A stretch of 6,352 nt of DNA from CAZXYF01 sp964644705 (GCA_964644705.1 CAZXYF010000187.1:1-6352), one strand, 5' to 3'; counted from the first letter of the stretch, positions 1-6,268 are shown. A program made the numbers and translations. Notes: generated by a model not told the origin, from the letters alone.

Positions 1-66
1 TGACACATAAACCTTTTTGCCTTTCATTTCTGCCACATTCTGAGCAACAAGCGGAACAAGCGAGGG

Positions 67-200
67 TATTCGTACGTTGCGGTCTTTGTATGTTCCTCTG
101 CGTCGCCCCTTCGGGGCTTTATCTTGGGGGGCGGCCATTCATCCCCCGGGCTCACTGCGTTCACCCAGGGCTACGTCTGCATCGCCCCCATTCGGGGGCT
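67..200. repeat. Intergenic repeat module, copy 1
   Basis: This segment is repeated imperfectly in the same order at 381-512: both run TATTCGT.CGTTGCGGTC or close to it, then TCCTCTG, a GCCCCTTCGGGGC hairpin, GGCCRT..TTCAT, CCCCGGGCTC, CGTTCACCC, GGGCTACGTCTGC and a GCCCCC/GGGGGC hairpin. In copy 1 the hairpins lie at 105-117 and 184-199. It encodes no supported protein and looks like a non-coding intergenic repeat of hairpins. Confidence 0.8.
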
Positions 201-251
201 GACGACATTTTCCATTTGTGGCGTTGAGTTCCGTGTGATTCGTGATTGTTA

Positions 252-355
252 GCCCCTGATAAGGGGCGGTTGGAGCGTAGCCCGGGGTGCACCCGTTGTT
301 TGGGTAAGCCCCGGGTTATCGGATTTTCAAAACAATTTTCAAGCCCCAGCGGGGC
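252..355. repeat. Inverted hairpin-rich variant between the two modules
   Basis: Three hairpins lie in a row. GCCCC/GGGGC pair at 252-256 and 263-267. A long one spans 278-318, with TAGCCCGGGG pairing with the CCCCGGGTTA-type arm (one wobble) and an inner ACCC/GGGT stem at 291-305. A third, GCCCC-AGC-GGGGC, lies at 343-355. GCGTAGCCCGGGGTG reads as the reverse complement of the CCCGGGGCTACGTC part of the flanking modules, so this piece lies in the opposite orientation. Confidence 0.65.
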
Positions 356-380
356 GGTGCAGGGTGTTTTGGAGTTTTTG

Positions 381-512
381 TATTCGTGTGTTGCGGTCAA
401 TGCGCGGTCCTCTGCTGCGCCCCTTCGGGGCTCAACCTTTTTGGCCGTCTTTCATTCCCCGGGCTCTCTCCGTTCACCCGGGGCTACGTCTGCTACGCCC
501 CCGTTGGGGGCT
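381..512. repeat. Intergenic repeat module, copy 2
   Basis: This is the second imperfect copy of the module seen at 67-200. Its hairpins are cleaner: GCCCC-TTC-GGGGC at 419-431, a perfect 7-bp stem CCCCGGG/CCCGGGG at 457-463 and 477-483, and GCCCCC-GTT-GGGGGC at 497-511. Differences between copies often fall in loops or keep pairing, for example the central stem is perfect here but has a bulged base in copy 1. Confidence 0.8.
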
Positions 513-516
513 ACAA

Positions 517-590
517 TTTATCCCCGGGGCTCTCTTCGTTCACCCGCCGCGCGGCGCAACTACGTCTGCAACGGCCCGGTCAGGCCTGAC
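517..590. repeat. Partial third copy of the repeat module
   Basis: The run ATCCCCGGGGCTCTCTTCGTTCACCC (521-545, in parts) and CTACGTCTGC (560-569) repeat the 3' half of the module, but the pairing arm between them is replaced by the palindrome GCCGCGCGGC at 546-555. The end has GGCCCGGTCAGGCC instead of the usual GCCCCC/GGGGGC hairpin, so this copy is degenerate. Confidence 0.6.
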
Positions 591-630
591 GAAAATACGG
601 AACCATCACGCCAACATTCCTTGTTGTTTT

Positions 631-702
631 ACCACGAAAAGATACAAGAAATAACCGCCTATTGCCGTTTTTAAACTTCGTGTCCTGCGTGTTCTTCGTG
701 GT
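631..702. repeat. Imperfect inverted repeat ACCACGAA / TTCGTGGT
   Basis: ACCACGAA at 631-638 is exactly inverted as TTCGTGGT at 695-702. Inside, AAGATACAAGAA and its neighbours pair loosely with CTTCGTGTCCTGCGTGTTC, giving a large imperfect hairpin. The TTCGTG-repeated wording is a common type of degenerate intergenic repeat in environmental genomes. It lies about 80 nt after the operon's last stop codon and could end or protect the transcript, but no U-tract follows on the operon's strand, so I do not call a terminator. Confidence 0.55.
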
Positions 703-780
703 GACATCCATCCGTTTTGTTTTCATGCGCCTTTCTGCACATCAACGCGCTTTTGAGGATTCCCGAAACGATGTCCCGAT

Positions 781-2127
781 CTATTTTTTGGTCAGCAGGT
801 CCCAGAGCACTCCGCCGTGGCCCAGTTTGTGCAGCAGTCGCAACGTGTCATCCATCGAACCCGGTGGATACACGACGTGACGTACGGAGCCGAATGCTTC
901 GTCCAGCATCTCCTCAAGCCATTCGCGCTCCAGCTGGGGTGAGAAATAATACACCGGATCCAGCAGATCGTTGTCCGGCTCCACGACGCCCTCTTCGAGC
1001 GCTATCCGATACAGCTCGGTATCCGGCAGAATCCGGATTCCCAGAAACACGAAACTGGCCGAACAATCCAACGCCAGTATGTTGTCGATGCCCTCTTTGA
1101 CGGTGCCGCGATTCTCGCCGGGGCCGCCGAACATGAAATAATGCGCCGTGGACACACCCGCGTCGCGGAGCGTATCGTTGGCCCGCACCACATCGTCCCA
1201 CCGAAACGGCTTGCGCTGTCCTTTCAGGGTCCGGTCGCACGCCGCATCGGTCCCCAGCTCGGCCGCCTGCAATCCTGACTCAACCATTTCTTCAATGTTG
1301 CCGGCTTTGATCGATCCCGGCGTGAAAAAAGCGGACCATGGAACCTTCACGCCTCGCCGGTTCATCTCCCGGACCACCGCCATGTGTGATTCGGTCGGTT
1401 CGTTGAAAACCGAGTCGGTGAAAAAGATGTATTGCGCCCCATGTTCGTTGATGAGCTTCTCCACGTCGTCGACGACTCTCCCGGGATCCCGACGACGCAA
1501 TTTTTGCCCCTCCAGCGACGGATATGAACAGTAGACGCAGTTGTGGGGACATCCCCGTTTGGTCTGCACCGGCGCCACACTCCCGTCGTCCAGATAGGCG
1601 GTCAGCAAATTGTTTTCATACACCGGTGAGGGTATGTGCGCACCCTCCATCTGATCGTCGTCAGCCATGATCGTGCCCTCAGGCGGGGCATCATTGCTCT
1701 GGAGCCGTTCCAGAAGCGTCACAAACGCCCTCTCGCCTTCCCCGCTGACACCGTAGTCCCCGCCCACCGCCTCCAGCATGCGTTCGGGCATGATCGAGAA
1801 TCCGGATCCCCCCAGAACAATCGTCGCCTCAGTGGTATTGCGGACGTGCCGCACCAGCTGGCGCACCCCGTCCACGTAGCGTTCTTCCTGCAGAATATTG
1901 ACGTTGTCGATGTTCCGGATGGACACCCCCACGACCTCCGGGTCGGTCTCCTGGACCGTGCTTTCCAAATCTCCCATTGAACGCCCGCTCTGCAAAAAAT
2001 CAAAACAGGTGACGTCGTGACCGGCCTCTTGCGCGGCGGCCGCCACCATGCTCATTCCGATGGGATACACCGGATAGGGCATTTCGGCCGTGTTCGCGGA
2101 TATCAGAAGAACCTGCATAAGGCTCAT
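781..2127 (-). CDS. B12-binding-type radical SAM protein (possible lipid biosynthesis enzyme)
   Basis: This protein of 448 residues has the layout of class B (cobalamin-binding-domain) radical SAM enzymes. Residues ~4-140 form a Rossmann-like B12-binding domain, with YPIGMSMVAAAAQEAGH near the start and the typical GGSGFSIMPE (106-115) and SGEGE (128-132) signatures. The radical SAM core follows, with RGCPHNCVYCSY giving the 4Fe-4S ligands Cys193, Cys197 and Cys200, and FGGPGE (333-338) as a likely SAM-binding segment. No DxHxxG cobalamin motif is visible, so any cobalamin would not be bound through that histidine. Such enzymes generate a 5'-deoxyadenosyl radical for methylation, cyclisation or rearrangement; the substrate here is unknown. 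Its context next to ketosynthase genes suggests an acyl-chain substrate (inference). It is the last gene of the operon. The chosen ATG overlaps the previous stop as ATGA; ATGs at 2136 (extension) and 2118 (MQVLLIS) are alternatives, the latter also plausible. Confidence 0.9.
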   Translation of the reverse strand: MSLMQVLLISANTAEMPYPVYPIGMSMVAAAAQEAGHDVTCFDFLQSGRSMGDLESTVQETDPEVVGVSIRNIDNVNILQEERYVDGVRQLVRHVRNTTEATIVLGGSGFSIMPERMLEAVGGDYGVSGEGERAFVTLLERLQSNDAPPEGTIMADDDQMEGAHIPSPVYENNLLTAYLDDGSVAPVQTKRGCPHNCVYCSYPSLEGQKLRRRDPGRVVDDVEKLINEHGAQYIFFTDSVFNEPTESHMAVVREMNRRGVKVPWSAFFTPGSIKAGNIEEMVESGLQAAELGTDAACDRTLKGQRKPFRWDDVVRANDTLRDAGVSTAHYFMFGGPGENRGTVKEGIDNILALDCSASFVFLGIRILPDTELYRIALEEGVVEPDNDLLDPVYYFSPQLEREWLEEMLDEAFGSVRHVVYPPGSMDDTLRLLHKLGHGGVLWDLLTKK

Positions 2128-3374
2128 CGCCCCCATGCGCTATCGTTATCTCGGTCCCGGCCCTGGTAGGTGCCGTCCTCTTTTTCACGATGAATCACGT
2201 CAACATATAATTTTGCCATTTTCAGCTCAATGCTGCAGTCCGCATAAAATCGGTCCCACGCATACTGATGCAGCTCATTCAGCTTCTCCACGCTCATCCG
2301 GGCGGGCTGGAAAACCGTTTTGTCGCATGTGTATTGGCTCCAATCGTTGCTCAAGATGCGGCCTTCCTCTTCCAATTGCCGCCGGATGGGCGTCTCGGGG
2401 AACGGCGTCAGAATGGTGAATTCGGCGAGGTCCAGTTCCAGTTCCAGCAGGAAATCAACCAGCTCCTTGATGGCATCCTCATCGTGTTCGTCGGTGCCCA
2501 GTATGATGGTTCCCTCCACGCCAATACCCCGCTCTTTGTAGCGGCGAATTCGCTCCGCAATCACATCCGAGGTGTTGATGATGGCCTGGTAAACGTACCA
2601 GCATCCCGCCTCGGCGGCCAGATCCAGTATTTCTTCGTCGTCTTTGATAGGATGGGATATCCATTTCTTCTTCAGCGGTGCCAGCTCGCGGAACAGGTCC
2701 TTCTCCCACTGATCATCCTGCGCCAGCGAATTATCCACGAAGAAAAGCCGGTTGTTCTCAATCCCCGCCACCTCCTCCACCACCTGATCAATGGGCCGTG
2801 GACGGAACTGCCTGCCGCCAAGATAGGGCGTGCAGCAGGGGAAACAGTTGAAGCGGCACCCGCGTGACGCGTGCACGAGGTCAACCATCTGCACGCCGCG
2901 AAAATTGTACAGGCTGTGATCGAGTATATCCCGGCGGGCCGGTCCGATCTCCGAAGTATCCGGAAAATCATGGAAATAATCATACACCGGACGCAACGCG
3001 TCATTTCCCACGTCGCGGATCACCTGCTCCATCCGCCCTTCGGCTTCCCCCACGAAGACGCTGTCGGCATGCTGCCGGGTCTCCTCCACATGCAGCATCG
3101 TTCCGATGCCACCGAAGATCACCGGAACATCCATCTCTCGATACCTGTCTGCAATCTCCCACCCGCGCGGCATCTGACAGGTCAGCATACAGGAAAGCGC
3201 GACGAGATCCGGGCTCCCCTCATAGGACAGTTCCGACACATTTTCATCGCAAAACTCCACCTCCACGTCGTCCGGCAGGGCCGCCGCGAAACAGACGGGG
3301 CCGTGGGGTGGGAGATGGAATTCCGGCTGGTTTTCCAGTTTGGGCCATTCGGGATATATGATTTTGACCTTCAC
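2124..3374 (-). CDS. B12-binding-type radical SAM protein, second copy (GTG start)
   Basis: This 416-residue protein is a second radical SAM enzyme, clearly diverged from the one downstream of it. Residues ~1-140 look like a B12-binding-type domain: an N-terminal strand KVKIIYPEWP, PPHGPVCFAAALP (22-34), then GGIGTMLHVEE (88-98) and VFVGEAEG (106-113), which match the GG-x-H/T-PEE and GEGE signatures of the superfamily. The core carries SRGCRFNCFPCC, giving cluster ligands Cys173, Cys177 and Cys180, with an extra Cys181 directly after. GTIILGTDEHDED (288-300) sits in the position of later SAM-binding strands, and TPFPETPI (323-330) is typical of this class. There is no DxHxxG motif. The start is GTG, not ATG: it overlaps the preceding stop as GTGA and has AAGGA 8 nt upstream. 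The chemistry and substrate are unknown; the operon suggests modification of an acyl intermediate, perhaps in sequence or complex with the second enzyme (inference). Confidence 0.9.
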   Translation of the reverse strand: MKVKIIYPEWPKLENQPEFHLPPHGPVCFAAALPDDVEVEFCDENVSELSYEGSPDLVALSCMLTCQMPRGWEIADRYREMDVPVIFGGIGTMLHVEETRQHADSVFVGEAEGRMEQVIRDVGNDALRPVYDYFHDFPDTSEIGPARRDILDHSLYNFRGVQMVDLVHASRGCRFNCFPCCTPYLGGRQFRPRPIDQVVEEVAGIENNRLFFVDNSLAQDDQWEKDLFRELAPLKKKWISHPIKDDEEILDLAAEAGCWYVYQAIINTSDVIAERIRRYKERGIGVEGTIILGTDEHDEDAIKELVDFLLELELDLAEFTILTPFPETPIRRQLEEEGRILSNDWSQYTCDKTVFQPARMSVEKLNELHQYAWDRFYADCSIELKMAKLYVDVIHREKEDGTYQGRDRDNDSAWGR

Positions 3375-4063
3375 CGGGAAGATCCTTTCGTTTGGGTTTC
3401 GTGCGTTCGTCGGAAATATTCAATGGCCGACGATGGTTCCGTCCATTCAGCGGCCGTTGCGGTCATTGCACCCATGGGGCATCCTTCGTCGGCATCACTC
3501 ATCAGAAACGAACTAACCGTTGCCCTCTCGTGTTGCCATACCACCACCATCTGTTCTGCCTGGCCGGACTCCATGCAGTCGCATCCAGCTTTCAGCAGGC
3601 CCGCAAAAGGAGAACCGGTCAACTCTTCATAGAACAAGGGACCATCCATTCCCAGCCCGATCGCCACTTCGGCGATGGCGCTGGTCGGAAGCGTATAAAT
3701 GAACAGATTGCCCCGCCCCATGATCCGCCCGTTATCGGCGTAATCCTGAAAATAGTCCCTGTTCTGCTCCATCGTATGATCAAAGCCAGCGGCAATAATT
3801 CCCGTGGTGGAATCGCGAGGTTCACCGGGCGAACGATCTCCGGCCTCCAGGGCCATCACCGACGCCGCAAACGCAGCTCGGGTCCCCTCCGGGAACCGGC
3901 CGCAATTATCAACGGCCATGCGATCGCGCACTTTTTCGTTGAAAAGCGCATCCAGCTCTTCGATGCCCCACTCATCCGAGCCACAGCCATCCCACACACC
4001 GGCTCTTTCCGGCAGTATCCAGGCTGACGAGCGCACCGTATAATCACCGAAATTTATCGCCAT
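3371..4063 (-). CDS. Beta-ketoacyl synthase N-terminal-like protein lacking the catalytic cysteine
   Basis: The 230-residue product resembles the N-terminal half of a thiolase-fold ketosynthase, of the kind Pfam calls ketoacyl-synt_2 (PF13723, family recalled, not searched). Visible landmarks are a leading strand and loop with WILPERAG (15-22), a helix with FAASVMALEAG (65-75), the strand TTGIIAAG (86-93), FIYTLPTSAIAEVAIGLGMDGP (split as 121-132 and 133-142), and SPFAGLLKAGCDCMESGQAEQMVVV across 151-175. In active synthases the nucleophilic Cys lies nine residues after the G of the GP pair; here that position is Gly150 in EELTGSP, so it should not condense acyl units itself. The C-terminal half with the active-site histidines is absent. 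It may act as a chain-length-factor-like or scaffold partner of the complete synthase encoded just upstream (inference). The ATG at 4063 begins MAINFGDY; an in-frame TTG five codons upstream lies inside a tandem repeat and is less likely. No clear Shine-Dalgarno is seen. Confidence 0.8.
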   Translation of the reverse strand: MAINFGDYTVRSSAWILPERAGVWDGCGSDEWGIEELDALFNEKVRDRMAVDNCGRFPEGTRAAFAASVMALEAGDRSPGEPRDSTTGIIAAGFDHTMEQNRDYFQDYADNGRIMGRGNLFIYTLPTSAIAEVAIGLGMDGPLFYEELTGSPFAGLLKAGCDCMESGQAEQMVVVWQHERATVSSFLMSDADEGCPMGAMTATAAEWTEPSSAIEYFRRTHETQTKGSSR

Positions 4064-4133
4064 ACTCAGAACTCTCAACTATCTACTCAAAACTCACAAC
4101 TCAAAACTCTCAACTCACAACTCTCAACTCACA
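4064..4133. repeat. Heptanucleotide tandem repeat between two ketosynthase genes
   Basis: Ten consecutive 7-bp units of the form ACTCWCA can be read on the plus strand: ACTCAGA, ACTCTCA, ACTATCT, ACTCAAA, ACTCACA, ACTCAAA, ACTCTCA, ACTCACA, ACTCTCA, ACTCACA. The array fills the whole gap between the synthase stop codon and the start codon of the next gene and also supplies the last codons of the synthase. It is AT-richer and simpler than the surrounding coding DNA. Short heptameric repeats (STRRs) are known in cyanobacteria and other bacteria; whether this one has a function in spacing, mRNA translation or slippage is unknown. Confidence 0.9.
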
Positions 4134-5254
4134 ACCGCCGTTCCAATCACGACCGCGGAGTTCACGCCTCCGAAACCTGAATTGACACACAGAGCATATC
4201 GCACATTCGCTTCCACCGGTTCGCTTCTCACCCACCCCGCCGCTTCTTCATCGGGATTCTCCATCCCCACCGTCGGCGGTATCACATTCTCTTCGACGCT
4301 TCGCGCGGCGATCAGAATCTCCAGCAGGCCGGCCGCTCCCATCGTGTGGCCCGTTGCTCCTTTGATGGAGAAAGTGGGCACCGGCTCTTCGCCAAACACG
4401 CGTTTGAAGGCCTTCATCTCCATAGAATCATTGTACACGGTTCCGGTCCCATGCGCACAGATGCAATCGACATCCGCCGGACCGAGCTGCGCTTCATCCA
4501 GCGCCCGGTCAACCGCCCGAGCCAGGCCCTCCCCGTCGCGGGACGGACCGGTCATGTGATTGGCGTCGCAGGTCATGCCCGTCCCCAGAATACTGCAGCG
4601 TCCGCCCGATCCCAGCTCTTCGGCCCGCTGAGGCGAGCAAACAACCGCGCCGGCAGCGCCCTCCCCCAGCGTCAGGCCATCGCGATCAGCATCGAACGGG
4701 CGTGCCGCGCGGGACGACAGAGCCATCAGGGTGCAAAAACCCGCGTGGACGAATTCACTGACGCCGTCGCATCCCACAACCAACACACTTTGGTTTCTTT
4801 CGTGCCGAATCCGCTGAACCGCTCGAATCAGGGCTATCGCGCTGGAGGAACACGCGCTGGAAATCACGGCACATTCGCCCTGAACTCCGGCGATATCCTG
4901 GATCCTGGCCAGCAGGTGGGACGGATCACTTCGTTCGGCATTTTCTTCCTCACCGTCCACAGCTCGTTCCACATGCTCGATCTCGCCGGTGGTCGTCGCC
5001 ATGAGGAGAGCAGAATCCATCGGCACATCATCGGATAACGCATCGGCCACCTTGCGCGTCAGCCCCCAGACCCGGCTGTCTTCTGACTCCGGGACCTCTT
5101 CGGCCATCGCCGCCAGATTGGACACGAACGAATCACGATCGAAACGTTCCACGTACCGGATCGCGCTCCGCCCTTCCATCAGGGCTTCCCAGCATGCATC
5201 GATGCCGAAGCCGTAGGGACTATTTAAAGTGCATGTCGCGATTACTGGATTCAT
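4124..5254 (-). CDS. Beta-ketoacyl-ACP synthase, FabF (KAS II) type
   Basis: The 376-residue protein is a full thiolase-fold condensing enzyme that would join malonyl-ACP to an acyl-ACP by decarboxylative Claisen condensation in the cytoplasm. The active site is intact: the nucleophile Cys135 in SSACSSSAIAL, His268 in AHGTGTVYNDSMEMKAF, and Lys298 and His303 in SIKGATGHTMGAAGLLE. The oxyanion and C-terminal loop NSGFGGVNSAVV (358-369) and RPFDADRDGLTLGEGAA (185-201) are also standard. It is somewhat shorter than the ~410 residues usual for FabF. The start at MNPVIATC is chosen because its ATG overlaps the thioesterase stop as ATGA and GGAG lies 5 nt upstream; an in-frame extension to 5284 runs deeper into the upstream gene and adds non-homologous residues. 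Presence in an operon with a cysteine-less synthase-like protein and radical SAM enzymes argues for a dedicated, secondary pathway rather than housekeeping fatty-acid synthesis (inference). Confidence 0.95.
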   Translation of the reverse strand: MNPVIATCTLNSPYGFGIDACWEALMEGRSAIRYVERFDRDSFVSNLAAMAEEVPESEDSRVWGLTRKVADALSDDVPMDSALLMATTTGEIEHVERAVDGEEENAERSDPSHLLARIQDIAGVQGECAVISSACSSSAIALIRAVQRIRHERNQSVLVVGCDGVSEFVHAGFCTLMALSSRAARPFDADRDGLTLGEGAAGAVVCSPQRAEELGSGGRCSILGTGMTCDANHMTGPSRDGEGLARAVDRALDEAQLGPADVDCICAHGTGTVYNDSMEMKAFKRVFGEEPVPTFSIKGATGHTMGAAGLLEILIAARSVEENVIPPTVGMENPDEEAAGWVRSEPVEANVRYALCVNSGFGGVNSAVVIGTAVVS

Positions 5255-5742
5255 TGTATCTCCGAAAATTCGCCGTCTCGCCATCGGTCACGGCAGCGCT
5301 CGAGCAACGGGGGAAGCGCCACCAGCGTTTCCCCCTCCGCGGTCACAAACATCTGCACCGTATAACCCGCGGCCGCCAGGCTTTCATCCTCCTTGTACAC
5401 CTCGTATTCGATGTCCATCCGCGCCCCCTCGTTCCACACCATCCGGCCGATGATGGTCACCTCCTCGCCGAGAAAAGGCGACGCGAAGTAATCCACGTGC
5501 ATCTGCACAATCGGTGCGCGCAGGCCCGCCTCCCGAAAATCATGATAGCTCAGGCCGATGCGTCGTCCGAGTTCCTCGTTGGCATCCTCAAAATACTTCG
5601 CATATCGTCCGTGCCACAGAATACCCATCGGGTCCGCCTCGCTGAACGACACGCGTCGCGTGCACGATACGGTCAGGGGAGCCGGGTCATCCGGCACCTT
5701 ATCAAAATAATCACCTTTTTTGCGTCGCGGTGTTGATTGCAT
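5251..5742 (-). CDS. 4HBT/YbgC-type acyl thioesterase (hotdog fold)
   Basis: This 163-residue protein is a single hotdog domain of the 4-hydroxybenzoyl-CoA thioesterase type. The signature is VSFSEADPMGILWHGRYAKYFEDA (31-54 in two parts), with Asp37 in the position of the catalytic aspartate of YbgC-like enzymes, His44 in the helix-start motif WHGRY, and the following long helix up to EELGRRIGL. A central strand VQMHVDYFASPFLGEEVTI (79-97) and the later strands fit the fold. Residues 1-22 are a basic, polar leader without membrane character. The family hydrolyses acyl-CoA or acyl-ACP; here it could release the finished chain or clear stalled intermediates (inference). It begins 2 nt after the stop of the FabZ-like gene, with AGGAA about 11 nt upstream, and its stop overlaps the ketosynthase start (ATGA), so the three genes are probably translationally coupled. 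Confidence 0.87.
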   Translation of the reverse strand: MQSTPRRKKGDYFDKVPDDPAPLTVSCTRRVSFSEADPMGILWHGRYAKYFEDANEELGRRIGLSYHDFREAGLRAPIVQMHVDYFASPFLGEEVTIIGRMVWNEGARMDIEYEVYKEDESLAAAGYTVQMFVTAEGETLVALPPLLERCRDRWRDGEFSEIQ

Positions 5743-5744
5743 TG

Positions 5745-6131
5745 TTACTTACATTCCTGAATCTGAGTTTTCGCGATCAAACTGACTTTCCCCACACGTT
5801 CCTCATCGGACGTGATTGTTCCGCTGATTCGCCATCCCGAGTCAGCTTCCTCCACTTTGCCCTTCACAGTCAGTGAATCCCCCGGCCGCGCTGGCGAATA
5901 AAACTTGGCCGCCTTCACCGTTTTTATATGCAGATTGCAACCCAGATGTTCCTGAGCTGCCACCAGCACAGCAGTGATCATACAAATGCCGGGCAGAACG
6001 GGTTCATCGGGGAAATGGCCGTTGAATCCCACAAAATCTTCGTCCAGGCGGGCTTTCGCCTCAAAAACATTCCCCTCCTGATCTGCAAAGTCCATAGCCT
6101 CGCACAATTGTCGTCGTATTTTGTTCGCCAT
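5745..6131 (-). CDS. FabZ-like hotdog protein, catalytic Glu replaced by Thr
   Basis: The 128-residue product has the FabZ/FabA hotdog signature FNGHFPDEPVLPGICMITA (36-54). His39 is the conserved catalytic histidine, but the second catalytic residue, Glu in FabZ and Asp in FabA, falls 14 residues later at Thr53. KAAKFYSPARPGDSLTV (73-89) matches the family's later strands. It may therefore be a modified 3-hydroxyacyl-ACP dehydratase using another acid, or a non-dehydrating acyl-ACP-binding hotdog. Some hotdogs in other secondary fatty-acid clusters also depart from the FabZ motif. It is the first gene of the operon. The start at MANKIRRQL gives the normal family beginning; a GTG extension to 6242 adds 37 residues of no FabZ character and would begin upstream of the putative promoter. 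GGGA lies about 5 nt before the chosen ATG, a weak ribosome binding site. Confidence 0.87.
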   Translation of the reverse strand: MANKIRRQLCEAMDFADQEGNVFEAKARLDEDFVGFNGHFPDEPVLPGICMITAVLVAAQEHLGCNLHIKTVKAAKFYSPARPGDSLTVKGKVEEADSGWRISGTITSDEERVGKVSLIAKTQIQECK

Positions 6132-6207
6132 TTCAGTCCCGTTCTGTTCACAGAAAACATCTGACGCGAAACCATGCAAGAATAATGAGGTTTCCCGGAG
6201 AAAAGTT

Positions 6208-6236
6208 ATTGTACGCCTGATCTTCGACCCGCGCAA
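6208..6236 (-). promoter_or_regulatory. Possible sigma70-like promoter for the six-gene operon
   Basis: Reading leftward, a TACAAT -10 hexamer lies at 6213-6208, 17 nt after a weak -35 TTGCGC at 6236-6231. Transcription would start near 6200, leaving a leader of about 70 nt before the first ATG at 6131. The -35 matches poorly, so an activator or another sigma factor is possible. Confidence 0.35.
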
Positions 6237-6237
6237 A

Positions 6238-6268
6238 GTCACAACCTACCACTTTATTTTGGTTTGAC
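6238..6268. promoter_or_regulatory. Imperfect inverted repeat, candidate operator between divergent genes
   Basis: GTCACAACC at 6238-6246 is inverted as GGTTTGAC at 6261-6268, with one extra base in the left arm and a 14-nt AT-rich centre. Bases just outside (AA on the left, TT on the right) extend the symmetry. The right arm overlaps the rightward TTGACA, and the left arm is just upstream of the leftward -35, a position suited to controlling both directions. No specific regulator can be named. Confidence 0.3.

Larger units (their letters stand above)
1..780. other. Intergenic region with no supported gene
   Basis: No open frame here looks like a protein: the longest plus-strand frames run through the hairpin repeats and have compositions rich in Pro, Arg and Gly dictated by them. 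The region lies downstream of the operon and holds the repeat copies and inverted repeats listed separately. In 1-66 and 703-780 I see no further feature. Confidence 0.7.

Noticed and set aside
105..117. Rho-independent terminators at the GCCCC/GGGGC hairpins
   Set aside because: The stems are short, occur many times, and have no run of T (on either strand) directly after them of the kind needed for intrinsic termination.
246..674. Plus-strand open frame of 142 codons across the left repeat region
   Set aside because: It runs through GC-rich hairpin repeats, its composition follows them, the same repeats are open in other frames too, and there is no ribosome binding site or recognisable domain.
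2871..3632. Plus-strand open frame of 253 codons opposite the second radical SAM gene and the synthase-like gene
   Set aside because: The minus-strand genes have clear family motifs and operon spacing; this frame shows no domain and spans the junction of two real genes, so it is a shadow.
4064..4133. CRISPR array reading of the heptamer repeats
   Set aside because: Units are 7 bp with no spacers, far from the 24-40 bp repeat and unique spacer pattern, and no cas gene is present.
4346..5038. Plus-strand open frame of 230 codons inside the ketosynthase gene
   Set aside because: It is antisense to the active-site region of a well-supported FabF-type protein and has no recognisable features of its own.
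6132..6242. N-terminal extension of the FabZ-like protein from a GTG at 6242
   Set aside because: The extra 37 residues lack family similarity and the extension would start upstream of the likely promoter; the ATG at 6131 gives a normal-length protein.
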